Virus record (IMG/VR): IMGVR_UViG_3300021440_000079
Location: 1 to 34,666 of that record
Length of the DNA stretch: 34,666 nucleotides
Direction: 5' to 3' (one strand)
From: a virus
A program made the position numbers and the translations under genes. Below are positions 21,563 through 29,881 of this stretch, in pieces; the first letter of the stretch is position 1, and each line of letters starts with the position of its first letter. The notes beneath the pieces are model-generated. The model worked only from the letters and a program-made list of their open reading frames with translations, had not been told where the DNA came from and did no database searches.

Positions 21563-22986
21563 GAATTCCCCACAGTAACATCGATGTTGGCATCAATCAA
21601 AACCCGTTTTACCGGGTCAGTGATCGTGACCCGAAACACTCTGGACCTCGACTTTCCGAGCCTGCGGAAATTGACACGAGCCAATCTTTCACCCAACCTT
21701 CCAAGGCTAGCTCGAATTTCATTACTCCATGTATTACCGCCATCGTTGCTCCAATCGAGCATGACTTCGGGGGCCGATCCTGATCCACTGACATTACCAA
21801 CCCCTACTTCCATATCGATCCAAAGTTTATGGAAGAACACCCACACATTACCGTTCGCGATGTAGGGGGTCTGACGAATTGCAGGAATTAGGTCACCATT
21901 ATCTGTGTACGTGTCCAGGTCAAGAACATACACATTGCCGTTTTCCCAATCACCCACCAGATTTTCGCCCGCAAATGCCATTTGGCAGTTGGAACGATGC
22001 CGATTGAGTGACGCCGACACCGGGTTACGCCAAGCACGTTCATGCCATTCATCCGTAGACACGTCATAAACCCAGGTCGCATTCGCGGTTGGAAAATTCA
22101 ATACATAGAAACTATGACCTTCTTGCTGGTAGGCATATCCTATAGCATCGCTAATGGTGGTATACTGGTTGATCGCATATTCTACAGCGTGAGTGCTCAC
22201 ACGCTGTGGTTGATACCCCTGTGCTCGTTGCACCATTCCTTGCCCACGTTCGTCTGCCGTGAGCCAAAACACTGTATTGTCTAGCTTGGCAGGGCTGAAT
22301 TTCGCAGCACAGCCCTGTTCGATAAACGCGCCTTGAATTCGCTCGAAAGGAAAATCCGGGTTTCCACTGTTGAAGAAAACTTCTGTGCTAGTTTCCCCGA
22401 ACAACCAAATCTCTCTGTGGTCAACCAACAGGGACAAAAGAAGATCGGGAGCCCCTTCGGCCGTTGCGAAATCTAAGCTATCGATGTCAGTGCCGTAAAT
22501 CTGGGTGATTTGAAACTGACCTGTGCCGGTTTTATTAAATGCAAAATACCCATCAATAAACGCAACCGTATCAGCGCCTGTGAAATCTGAATCTGTGATT
22601 TGAGCCAATACACTAGTTGCCGGGGTGAAATAGTACCCGTTCGGCCCGGTGACAATCATGATAACTGTGCCATTACTGGCCATGCTCACCGGGGTGGTAA
22701 AGTCATCGACCAGCCCCACCAGTGTGGATACACCAGCGGCAGTAACTGTATACAGTTTGCTGCCGGAAACAACCAAAGCAAGATTCGCATTGAATCGAAT
22801 CATTCCCCGAATATTTCCCCCGACGAAATTCTTCCAAAGTCGTAGTCCAGGTGTACCGTATAACGCTGCTACATTTTTGCTTGTCCCAGACTTACTAAGT
22901 TCTGGATATAGATTCACCGTGCGCTGCGCGTCAAAGAACTTCGACCGAGTGCGATAACTGCCGCCAATGAATCCTGGGAATTTCAT
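21559..22986 (-). CDS. P22 gp10-like packaged-DNA stabilisation (tail hub) protein
   Basis: 475 residues from the ATG at 22986; a reading from 23007 would overlap the upstream gene. The N-terminus Lys-Phe-Pro-Gly-Phe-Ile-Gly-Gly-Ser-Tyr and Arg-Thr-Val-Asn-Leu-Tyr-Pro-Glu are the start motifs of the family. The remainder is beta-rich, propeller-like, with Tyr-Gly-Thr-Pro-Gly-Leu, Asn-Pro-Asp-Phe-Pro-Phe-Glu-Arg-Ile and a C-terminal strand-rich domain with Trp-Ser-Asn-Asp-Gly-Gly. In P22 gp10 attaches to gp4 and seals the packaged head. Order relative to the gp4-like gene upstream agrees. Confidence 0.9.
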   Translation of the reverse strand: MKFPGFIGGSYRTRSKFFDAQRTVNLYPELSKSGTSKNVAALYGTPGLRLWKNFVGGNIRGMIRFNANLALVVSGSKLYTVTAAGVSTLVGLVDDFTTPVSMASNGTVIMIVTGPNGYYFTPATSVLAQITDSDFTGADTVAFIDGYFAFNKTGTGQFQITQIYGTDIDSLDFATAEGAPDLLLSLLVDHREIWLFGETSTEVFFNSGNPDFPFERIQGAFIEQGCAAKFSPAKLDNTVFWLTADERGQGMVQRAQGYQPQRVSTHAVEYAINQYTTISDAIGYAYQQEGHSFYVLNFPTANATWVYDVSTDEWHERAWRNPVSASLNRHRSNCQMAFAGENLVGDWENGNVYVLDLDTYTDNGDLIPAIRQTPYIANGNVWVFFHKLWIDMEVGVGNVSGSGSAPEVMLDWSNDGGNTWSNEIRASLGRLGERLARVNFRRLGKSRSRVFRVTITDPVKRVLIDANIDVTVGNS

Positions 22987-22988
22987 GA

Positions 22989-23693
22989 TTAATACCCTCG
23001 CTGCCAAATAGCCGGGCCATCATCAGTCAACACACTATCAAACGTCATGACCGGGGGAGTCATATTCGCGTTCTTGATGTTGCCCTTGCTGTCCCGCGCA
23101 ATGGTGGCTACATCGACTGCAGGAACCATGCCATATTCAGCAGCTAGATGAACCGCTAGGGAGTAACGCAATGCTTTCGCATATCCCGGAGGATAGACCA
23201 GTGAAGTGGCGAGATTCGGAATTTGTGTCAGGATACGACCACACGACAGAGTTATCGGAATCACATTCGAAGGCACAGGCCAGAGTGTCAAAAACCCAAG
23301 CGGATTCTCGTTCACATACAGCATTTGCTCGATGATGGGCTGTTGCTGTGATTTCAGAGCGATTCGGTTGTAGGCCAACTGATCGACTACTTCGATCTGG
23401 AAGTCGACCCCGCCGAAAGTGCAGTAACCGCCGAACACATTCACAGGCCGGTCGGTATTGAAATTGCCCCCCGGCCCCACTGTATACAGCTTCTGGCCAG
23501 GGACGGTATTGAAAGTCTGGTTGGAGGAACCCCAAACTGCAAGCCCCTCCAGCGACCACCCCTCAAGTACATCGTTCAAAGTGTTCAGGGCGTCGTTTGC
23601 TTCGTCAGCAGTCGGAGTCTCACCAGTCGCAATCGCGCCGATGAGCCGCATGGCCCCCTTAATTAGGTCCAGCGCAGTGGTCGGGCTTGGCAT
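22989..23693 (-). CDS. P22 gp4-like head-completion (neck) protein
   Basis: 234 residues, start ATG at 23693 with AAGGAG upstream. The family pattern is clear: an N-terminal helix (Asp-Leu-Ile-Lys-Gly-Ala-Met-Arg-Leu-Ile-Gly), Ala-Leu-Asn-Thr-Leu-Asn-Asp-Val-Leu-Glu-Gly-Trp and Tyr-Thr-Val-Gly-Pro-Gly-Gly-Asn-Phe. P22 gp4 binds the portal and links it to the gp10 hub; it also has reported muramidase activity in P22, which I cannot confirm here. It ends two bases before the gp10-like start. Confidence 0.88.
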   Translation of the reverse strand: MPSPTTALDLIKGAMRLIGAIATGETPTADEANDALNTLNDVLEGWSLEGLAVWGSSNQTFNTVPGQKLYTVGPGGNFNTDRPVNVFGGYCTFGGVDFQIEVVDQLAYNRIALKSQQQPIIEQMLYVNENPLGFLTLWPVPSNVIPITLSCGRILTQIPNLATSLVYPPGYAKALRYSLAVHLAAEYGMVPAVDVATIARDSKGNIKNANMTPPVMTFDSVLTDDGPAIWQRGY

Positions 23694-23716
23694 AGTGAGA
23701 CTCCTTATACTTCAGA

Positions 23717-24181
23717 TTACTTCTTGGAACCGGCCTTGGAGACAGCCGAGGCCAGCTCCTCGGAAGTATCCGAGAGAGCACCCGCTACCTGAGCCGCTGC
23801 ATCAGTGGTCGAGCCCGACGCGGGGGCGACGGCTGCGGCAGCCGAGGCACTCGGAGCGGCCCCGATGCCAGCGATGCGGGCCTCGACCTGAGCCATGAAA
23901 GCAGCCTTTTGGGCTTCGAACAGGTCACGTTCAGCTTGCAAAGTAGCCAGAGCAGCCGAAACATCTTCGATGGTCTTGGCTTCGGTCTTCGGAACTTCGG
24001 AACCCGGCAGGGGCTTCGGGGACCAATCACGAGCCTTCAATTCATCTTCCTCTTCTTGGGAGTGAACCAGGATTTGGCCGATGTTCGGGTTCGGCTGGAA
24101 CCAGCGGGGGAACTGGCTCTTCGGTTGAAACACTTGTGCGAATGCAGCCGCAACGTCAACAGGCATGTTTTGATTCGACAT
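23717..24181 (-). CDS. Head-region protein with low-complexity tail
   Basis: 154 residues, start ATG at 24181 behind GGAG. The first 65 residues look folded (Phe-Pro-Arg-Trp-Phe, Ile-Leu-Val-His-Ser-Gln-Glu-Glu-Glu-Asp), followed by a helix that is rich in Ala and Glu, then an Ala/Ser/Pro-rich tail ending in Lys-Lys. No enzyme motif. Similar small proteins lie between coat and neck genes of podophages; role unknown, perhaps a minor head protein. Confidence 0.75.
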   Translation of the reverse strand: MSNQNMPVDVAAAFAQVFQPKSQFPRWFQPNPNIGQILVHSQEEEDELKARDWSPKPLPGSEVPKTEAKTIEDVSAALATLQAERDLFEAQKAAFMAQVEARIAGIGAAPSASAAAAVAPASGSTTDAAAQVAGALSDTSEELASAVSKAGSKK

Positions 24182-24207
24182 GAAAATCTCCAGAATTGTT
24201 TGCGAAA

Positions 24208-24225
24208 GAGCCCCCGAAGGGGCTC
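24208..24225 (-). terminator. UUCG-loop hairpin after the 130-residue head gene
   Basis: Read on the minus strand, GAGCCCC-TTCG-GGGGCTC followed by TTTCGC: a perfect 7-bp stem with a stable tetraloop, six bases after the gene stop. The T-run is short, so it may be a partial terminator or an mRNA-stabilising hairpin. Its twin is at 24651-24668. Confidence 0.6.
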
Positions 24226-24231
24226 ACCTGA

Positions 24232-24624
24232 TTAGGCGACTTGGTACTCGCCCGAACGCATCAGGCACATCCAATCGATCGCCACAGCAGCAGTTGCGGC
24301 AGCGTTAAGAGTGAAGGTGACCTGCCCCGCAGCCGGGGTGATCCGAGTGATGTACAACGCCGTACCATCAGCCGCAGCATTCGACAAGTAGGCATTGAAC
24401 TTCGACTCAGCGGTGAAAGCCGGATTGGACACCACAACTGAAGTACCAGCTGCGGCGATACCAACACGACCTTGCATTTCCGTGGTAGAGACAGCGCCCG
24501 GAGTGACGGGACCAGCTGAAGTGGTGGCTAAGCCTTGCGCGATCAGCGCGGACTCGACAGCCGTTTGGAGCTGAACGATAGCACCGGCAGCGTAACCGGC
24601 GTAGGAGCGAGAAAGCAGAATCAT
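24232..24624 (-). CDS. Small head protein, possible decoration or capsid-associated protein
   Basis: 130 residues, start ATG at 24624 with AAGGA upstream. It starts Met-Ile-Leu-Leu-Ser-Arg-Ser-Tyr-Ala-Gly-Tyr and continues with an Ala/Thr/Val-rich beta pattern (Ala-Ala-Gly-Thr-Ser-Val-Val-Val, Gln-Val-Thr-Phe-Thr-Leu-Asn-Ala). The gene lies right after the coat gene and is bracketed by two near-identical hairpins, suggesting separate control of its level. A decoration protein fits position and composition, but this is inference. Confidence 0.7.
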   Translation of the reverse strand: MILLSRSYAGYAAGAIVQLQTAVESALIAQGLATTSAGPVTPGAVSTTEMQGRVGIAAAGTSVVVSNPAFTAESKFNAYLSNAAADGTALYITRITPAAGQVTFTLNAAATAAVAIDWMCLMRSGEYQVA

Positions 24625-24650
24625 GATAAAAATTCCTTGAATTTGAGAAA

Positions 24651-24668
24651 GAGCCCCTTCGGGGGCTC
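24651..24668 (-). terminator. CGAA-loop hairpin after the coat gene
   Basis: Read on the minus strand, GAGCCCC-CGAA-GGGGCTC followed by TTTCTC, directly after the coat stop. Same stem as the hairpin at 24208-24225 with the complementary tetraloop. It could reduce transcription beyond the coat gene or protect the coat mRNA 3' end. Confidence 0.6.
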
Positions 24669-24674
24669 CGTCAA

Positions 24675-25886
24675 TTACACTGCGTAGAGGCAGGCCAGTT
24701 CGGGGTAGGTGGCAGCCCAGCCGAACAGAACGTCCAGACGCATGATATAATTGTCATTCACACCATCGTAGAACTCCGTGACCTTGATGTTCATGCCCTT
24801 ATAGGACTGAACAGCCACATCGATCACACCCTTGCCGCTCGGAGGAGCGTACATCGGGACCATCGCCAGCGTGAACGCATCCTTGTGGTAGGCCACGTTG
24901 GCAGAATAGGAACCCGAGGCCGTGCCGAAGATCGTGAACGCAGCGCCGTTGGTCGGCGAAGCGGTCACGTTCTGGAACGCGCCCGAAGTGACAATCGCCG
25001 GGGAAATCGGCAGAACCGTGGCAGCGGCAGCAACGTCAGCCGTCACCGTGAACTGCATCAGGGTACCGGTCGATTGGCGCGATTGGGGGTTGACCGCGAA
25101 CACGCCAGGAAGCGTGATCTTGGTGCCCTTGGTGATCGTGCCGCCCAGCGCAACAACAGTGATGTTTGAACCGGTCTGGCCCGCACCGTTGACGTTGGTA
25201 CCCGTGACCGCTTGCGTACCGTTCGTGTGAACAGCGACGTTCTGGTCCATCGCATAAGCGAGGCCCAGGGCATCCACCAGCAGACCAGAACTGTACTGAT
25301 CCGACAGGGTCTTGCTGTTATTGAACAGACCGGCGAAGCCTTGCACCATCGCGCCGTTCAGAGCTGGATTGGTGATCAGCGAACGCATCTTGTCGCGGGG
25401 CGCTGCCATTTCATCCAGACGCTGATTCAGCGTCGTGGCAGCAGCCAGGGCCAGCGCTTGGGTGGTCGGCGGAGTACCGGGGGTGCCCAAGCAGTTGAAC
25501 GTGGCCACACGGGCGAGGTCCAGACCTTGACGATCGATTTCGTTCGCCACCGTGGCCATCGCAGCTTGGAGCTTTTGGCTCATTTGCTGCAGCGACAGGG
25601 TGCGCTCGATACCGGTGAAGTTCAGGTCCGTACCGCCCTGTTGCAGGGTCAGCGGAACGGTGGATTCGGCAGTCGCTTGGGGCACAGCAACACGGCCAGC
25701 GCGGTAGGTGTAACGCGGCGGCTTCTTGATGTTGATGGTCTGACCCGGCGAATAGCCACGGGATTGGTTTTGGGTGAACTCAGCCTCCCAATCGCGGTTC
25801 ACACCGCTGGAGAAGCTGAGGATGTTTTCCAGGACCGCCAGGGCTTCTTTAGCGATGATGGAGCAGGTAACAAGACTGTTGGACAT
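24675..25886 (-). CDS. Major coat protein, P22 coat family (HK97 fold)
   Basis: 403 residues, start ATG at 25886 behind GAGGAA. P22 coat landmarks are visible: Glu-Ala-Leu-Ala-Val-Leu-Glu-Asn, then Arg-Asp-Trp-Glu and Gly-Gln-Thr-Ile-Asn-Ile-Lys-Lys-Pro-Pro-Arg-Tyr near residues 48-59, and a C-terminal Asp-Val-Leu-Phe-Gly-Trp-Ala. An inserted Gly/Thr-rich region (about 220-310) corresponds to the I-domain. About 400 copies would form the T=7 shell. Followed by a hairpin and preceded by the scaffold gene, as expected. Confidence 0.93.
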   Translation of the reverse strand: MSNSLVTCSIIAKEALAVLENILSFSSGVNRDWEAEFTQNQSRGYSPGQTINIKKPPRYTYRAGRVAVPQATAESTVPLTLQQGGTDLNFTGIERTLSLQQMSQKLQAAMATVANEIDRQGLDLARVATFNCLGTPGTPPTTQALALAAATTLNQRLDEMAAPRDKMRSLITNPALNGAMVQGFAGLFNNSKTLSDQYSSGLLVDALGLAYAMDQNVAVHTNGTQAVTGTNVNGAGQTGSNITVVALGGTITKGTKITLPGVFAVNPQSRQSTGTLMQFTVTADVAAAATVLPISPAIVTSGAFQNVTASPTNGAAFTIFGTASGSYSANVAYHKDAFTLAMVPMYAPPSGKGVIDVAVQSYKGMNIKVTEFYDGVNDNYIMRLDVLFGWAATYPELACLYAV

Positions 25887-25907
25887 GATTTCCTCGAATG
25901 GAGTGGA

Positions 25908-26807
25908 TTAGCGCCGATTGGCCCAGCCCGCCCCCTGAGCCTTTCGAGCCGCAACATACTCGTCCATCGACATCTGCGAGAGGTCTTTGGAAGTGGCACG
26001 ACCTTGGGTCACGGGGCGGGGAGGCGTCGGAGCCTTGCTGACGTTGGGTTGAGCAGCCGGGGCTGCGGTTTGAGTGGTAGACGAGCTTGCCGCGATATCG
26101 AAAGCCGCTTCCAGCTTGCCGATTTCTTTGGCCGCTTGCTTTTCGGACATCCGATTCAGCTTGTCGGCAAGTTCAGGGTCCTTGGCCAGCTTGTAAGCCA
26201 GCGCGGGGCCGTGATCGCTGTCGAGCAGTAATTCGCCAACGTGCGGGGCAATCGGGATGTCACTTTCACCCACGACCTCATCGTAATCCTTCAGAACCGC
26301 CTTGGTGGCGTCTTGGCGTGCTTGCCAGTTCTTGGTCCGGTCCGCTTCTTGTTGGGCAGCAGTTTGCTGAGTGGACTTTTCCTCGATCTTGGTATTCACG
26401 GAAGCGAGGGCTTTTTCAACCGCTCGATCGGATTTCCAATCGGTCAGGGCTTCAACATACTCGTCGTACGTCTTGAACTGGTCAGCTGTCGGTTTTGCGG
26501 GGGCAGCCGCAGGGGCCGGAGTTTCGACAGTGGACTTGTTCGCGCTTGCCTGAGCAACGCCGCGCCAATAGGCAGCTTCGCGCTCAGCTTCATGGCGCTT
26601 CCGGACAAGCTCATTGATTCGGGGCTGGATGGGTTTCTTGCCCTGTTGCCCTTCATTTTCGACTTGACCTTCTTCGCCATTCTCTTCACGTTGGCCTTGT
26701 TCGTTCTCCGTATTGACATGCTCTTGCGAGCCGCCGTTGTTGGCAGAGTTTTGAACTTCGGTGCCCGTGGTTTGGGTTTCAACTGCTTCTTGGTTAGCGT
26801 CAGACAT
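25908..26807 (-). CDS. Scaffolding protein
   Basis: 299 residues, start ATG at 26807 (GGAG upstream). The protein is highly charged, Gln/Glu/Ala rich and mostly helical, with an acidic, Asn/Gln-rich N-terminus and a short basic C-terminus (Lys-Ala-Gln-Gly-Ala-Gly-Trp-Ala-Asn-Arg-Arg) of the type that binds coat protein. Position between portal and coat is that of P22 gp8. It would direct procapsid assembly and then exit. Confidence 0.88.
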   Translation of the reverse strand: MSDANQEAVETQTTGTEVQNSANNGGSQEHVNTENEQGQREENGEEGQVENEGQQGKKPIQPRINELVRKRHEAEREAAYWRGVAQASANKSTVETPAPAAAPAKPTADQFKTYDEYVEALTDWKSDRAVEKALASVNTKIEEKSTQQTAAQQEADRTKNWQARQDATKAVLKDYDEVVGESDIPIAPHVGELLLDSDHGPALAYKLAKDPELADKLNRMSEKQAAKEIGKLEAAFDIAASSSTTQTAAPAAQPNVSKAPTPPRPVTQGRATSKDLSQMSMDEYVAARKAQGAGWANRR

Positions 26808-26828
26808 GACGATTCTCCGGCCCTATGT

Positions 26829-29030
26829 TTATTCGCCCGTAGGTAGGCTCTGCCCAATCTGCGTATTCTCCTCGCCTGGGTCCGGCGAAGTACGGTTTTC
26901 TTCAATCATATCCTCAGAAGCGGCCCCATTGAGCGGTTCCGGAGGAGTGAGCTTCAAAAGCATGAATTCAATCCAGCCCTTGATTTCTTCGACATCCTTC
27001 TTGGCATCTGCGCCGATTTCAGCAACCTTCTGATCGAACATACCCTTGATCTGGGCGATTTGTTCGTTCGACTCAGCCTTGATCTGTTCCTTGTCGATAC
27101 CGGTCTTCAGACGTTGATTCTCTTGCTGCAGGCCCTGAATCATTTGATTCATCTGGTCCAGCTGCTGCTTGATTTCAGGCGGAAGTGGTGGGGGACCTGC
27201 CTTAGGGTCCTTCGGGTCATACCGAATTTCGGGCGGGATAGTGCGTTCAATCCGCTGGGCGATTTCTTGCGCACCGGGCCAATCCATGGCCTTCACGACC
27301 TTGTCGCCTGCGATGTCCATCAGCTTGGGCCACGATTGGCCGAACTGAACCATCGCATCCGAGGCTTGCTGGCGCATCGTGGTGTATGAAGGCCCCGTAT
27401 CAACAACCACACCATACTGACCGACCGTGATGTCGTTCAGTACCGATTTAATCGCCGCCGAATATTTGCCCTCGGACTTCGCTTGCTCTTCTTGTTGCAA
27501 CTGTTGGGCCTCTTCAGGCGACAGCCGCTTGTTGATGGTCACCGGAACCACTTCACCATCATCCCGCATGATCTTCACGACCCGCTCAGTGTCGTAATAA
27601 TGCGGGAACATATTGATCAAGCAACGCCCAACGTGCCGAAGGGTTCGAGTCAATCCGTCCTGATAGTGGAAATTGGCGATATTGCCCTGCCTTTGTTGGG
27701 CGAGTTCCTGCTTACCTGAGGTAGCATTCCCAGCTGCACCTAGCGACGAATCGAACAGACCAGTAGTGGCCTTGATATTGTCATTTGCGTGCATAGCCAT
27801 CGTGAGCATCCCACTCGGAATGTCGGCCATTGCTTGACGCTGCGGAGGAGGAGCCAATTGCCCATCGACAGTCGTTGGCTTGTACTGGAGATACGCGAAG
27901 CTGCGGACGTTTGCCTGCATCCACTCGTTCTCGTGATCTTCGAATTGGCCTTCAGCACCAATGAAGGGGGTCTTCGGGCGCATCGCTACTTCTTCGGTAG
28001 CCGAAGTCATCCAGAAGTCGTACATCAACTGCGGATCGCGGGCATTGCGAATCAGACCGCTGCGAATGACCTTACCATCGATGTCCAACTCCGAACCGTA
28101 GACCGGGAACACCGGAATCCAATTGCACATGATTTCTGTGCGCTCCAGGATTTCGTGAGCGGTCAGCTTGTACCACATCACCTTCTTCTTGAAGCTGCGG
28201 CGCTTGTTGACTTCGGTGATTCCAGAAGCCTTCAGATGCTCAGCCGAAGGCATTTCGTCACGCCAGAACACACCGCCATCCGACAACATGACCAGTTCGG
28301 CAGGTTCCCGTTCAATCCGGTAGAACTCAGCCACTCGGATATAGTCTTGGGCCAGCCAGTTGACCGTGAAACCGGTCGCGCCGTTGATGGCGAGGCTGTC
28401 CGAAGTCGCCGAAGCTTCCGGATATTCCTGCTTGAACAGCTTGCGATCCATCTTCACATGGATCAAGCAACGCTGCTGATCCGAACCATCCGGTTCCGTG
28501 CTTCCGGGGTCGAAAGCCACAGTGAACGGGTTCCGAATGCGCTTGTACTTCAATTCCTGGTAGAAGGACTTTTCATCGCAGTATTCCGGCATCACCCGGA
28601 AGTACCCGAAGCCGATAGCGGCCGCCGCGTTCACAGCCGTGTCAGTGGCGACCTCAGCATTCGAGTCATACTCGATGTGCTTGATCATGCCTTGAATCAC
28701 TTCGGCGGTCTGAATGTCCGCACCCGACCCAACAGGGCTCACCTTGATGCTGGCCCGGTTTTGACGTTGTTCATTCGTGACTTGGTTCAGGAACGTGGGC
28801 AGCTTGTTGACCGTCAGACAAGGCCGACCGTCCAACTCGCGCTGACGCTTCTGCTTCTCGGGCCAGTGATTACCTGCAAGATATTGCAAGTCGACCAGAC
28901 CTTCTTTGAAGTTGTCACCGTCAGCTAGAGCACACAATTCCAGATAATCGCGAGCGTCCGCGATGATTTCCGCATCAGTCTGCGACGAGTCCGGAGTGTC
29001 GTCGGTAACGTCCAAGCCGTTGTCAGTCAT
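26829..29030 (-). CDS. Portal protein, P22 gp1 family
   Basis: 733 residues from the ATG at 29030 (GAGAG upstream); a reading from 29045 is possible but overlaps the acetyltransferase gene more. Size matches P22 gp1 (725 residues). Landmarks include Tyr-Leu-Ala-Gly-Asn-His-Trp-Pro, Arg-Pro-Cys-Leu-Thr-Val-Asn-Lys-Leu-Pro, Gln-Arg-Gln-Asn-Arg-Ala-Ser-Ile-Lys and Phe-Asp-Pro-Gly-Ser, and a Gln-rich C-terminal coiled coil (about 655-705) like the P22 barrel. Twelve copies form the DNA entry ring. Partners are TerL and the gp4-like protein. Confidence 0.94.
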   Translation of the reverse strand: MTDNGLDVTDDTPDSSQTDAEIIADARDYLELCALADGDNFKEGLVDLQYLAGNHWPEKQKRQRELDGRPCLTVNKLPTFLNQVTNEQRQNRASIKVSPVGSGADIQTAEVIQGMIKHIEYDSNAEVATDTAVNAAAAIGFGYFRVMPEYCDEKSFYQELKYKRIRNPFTVAFDPGSTEPDGSDQQRCLIHVKMDRKLFKQEYPEASATSDSLAINGATGFTVNWLAQDYIRVAEFYRIEREPAELVMLSDGGVFWRDEMPSAEHLKASGITEVNKRRSFKKKVMWYKLTAHEILERTEIMCNWIPVFPVYGSELDIDGKVIRSGLIRNARDPQLMYDFWMTSATEEVAMRPKTPFIGAEGQFEDHENEWMQANVRSFAYLQYKPTTVDGQLAPPPQRQAMADIPSGMLTMAMHANDNIKATTGLFDSSLGAAGNATSGKQELAQQRQGNIANFHYQDGLTRTLRHVGRCLINMFPHYYDTERVVKIMRDDGEVVPVTINKRLSPEEAQQLQQEEQAKSEGKYSAAIKSVLNDITVGQYGVVVDTGPSYTTMRQQASDAMVQFGQSWPKLMDIAGDKVVKAMDWPGAQEIAQRIERTIPPEIRYDPKDPKAGPPPLPPEIKQQLDQMNQMIQGLQQENQRLKTGIDKEQIKAESNEQIAQIKGMFDQKVAEIGADAKKDVEEIKGWIEFMLLKLTPPEPLNGAASEDMIEENRTSPDPGEENTQIGQSLPTGE

Positions 29031-29439
29031 GGCGCACACTCTCAATCACTGCTTGGGTCATCGGAGCCAGCCGCAAACCCACTCTTGGGGTCGCTCCAGG
29101 GGCTCTTGCAAGCAGCTTGGGCTCATGTTGAATCACTTGGAACCCAAAAGTGGCGCAATACCATGCTTCGAGTTCTTCCTGGGGCAAGTAAGCCTCTTCC
29201 GACTGGAAGTAGGGCTTCGCGAAGAGCACCAAGGTGATTCCCGTGATATCTGCCTCGCGGCAGATAGAGTACATGAGCGACGTTGCGAACCCGCGATTGC
29301 GGTGCTTAGGATCGGTCCAGAGCTTGAACACTTCGCGAGTGCCCGCCCGCATGTGTTCCGGGAGTGCCTCGCAAATCCGAACGAGGCAGGAAGCGCCTCC
29401 AACTCGGCGGAAGCCCGGCTCCATGGGTTTAGACTTCAT
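29023..29439 (-). CDS. GNAT-family acetyltransferase, second of two
   Basis: 138 residues, start ATG at 29439, overlapping the HNH gene by 11 bases and the portal start by 8. The acetyl-CoA loop is Val-Phe-Lys-Leu-Trp-Thr-Asp-Pro-Lys-His-Arg47-Asn-Arg-Gly50-Phe-Ala, followed by a helix. The C-terminal Phe-Gly-Phe-Gln-Val is the usual closing strand. It is distinct in sequence from the acetyltransferase at 19401-19859, so it is not a recent duplicate. Substrate unknown; co-expression with the portal and terminase suggests a role late in infection. Confidence 0.87.
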   Translation of the reverse strand: MKSKPMEPGFRRVGGASCLVRICEALPEHMRAGTREVFKLWTDPKHRNRGFATSLMYSICREADITGITLVLFAKPYFQSEEAYLPQEELEAWYCATFGFQVIQHEPKLLARAPGATPRVGLRLAPMTQAVIESVRHD

Positions 29440-29881
29440 GATAATTCCCTTTCTGGTTGTTTTCCAGGCCCGAAATCACACGAGTGTTCGCGCCAACATG
29501 AAGCCCGCAGACATTTTCGCCTTTGAGGGGCACGATGTGATCAACCACAACATCGACCCCATTATCTCGACACACTTTCGCGATCGCGTAATTACAAGCA
29601 AGGATTTGTCGGTCCCACCACCCGAAGTCTTTGGCGGCCTTCTCAGATATCAGCTGATTTCGAATCCGGGCACGAATAACTGCTTTCGCGGCCTGCTCCG
29701 GACGGGTGTTGAACTCCTTCATGTACTCTCTATGAACGAGTCCTTGCCGATACGCCCGACGATAGTCCTGATGACAACCGACACACCCACGATTGTTTTT
29801 CCGGCGCAGCCCGTTCAATTCGGGGTGACTACCACAAACAGTCCCGAGATACTGGGTACCTTTGATGATCAGCCCAACCAT
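29429..29881 (-). CDS. HNH endonuclease with N-terminal zinc finger
   Basis: 150 residues; the ATG at 29881 lies 13 bases inside the end of terL. The C-terminal half is an HNH nuclease: Val-Asp114-His115-Ile-Val-Pro-Leu-Lys-Gly, His128, Asn132, and Asn-Asn-Gln-Lys-Gly-Asn near 141-146. The N-terminus has Cys16-x2-His19-x13-Cys33-x2-Cys36, probably a zinc finger for DNA binding. HNH proteins next to terminases can help cut concatemers during packaging; free-standing homing endonucleases are the alternative. The same finger recurs in the gene at 33528-33980. Confidence 0.9.
   Translation of the reverse strand: MVGLIIKGTQYLGTVCGSHPELNGLRRKNNRGCVGCHQDYRRAYRQGLVHREYMKEFNTRPEQAAKAVIRARIRNQLISEKAAKDFGWWDRQILACNYAIAKVCRDNGVDVVVDHIVPLKGENVCGLHVGANTRVISGLENNQKGNYHEV

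Noticed and set aside
25212-26231. 339-codon plus-strand open frame opposite coat and scaffold
   Set aside because: It spans two well-supported genes on the other strand and has Arg/Gly/His composition of a shadow frame.
27789-28928. 379-codon plus-strand open frame opposite the portal gene
   Set aside because: Antisense shadow of the portal; rich in His/Arg/Leu with no domain pattern and no start signals.
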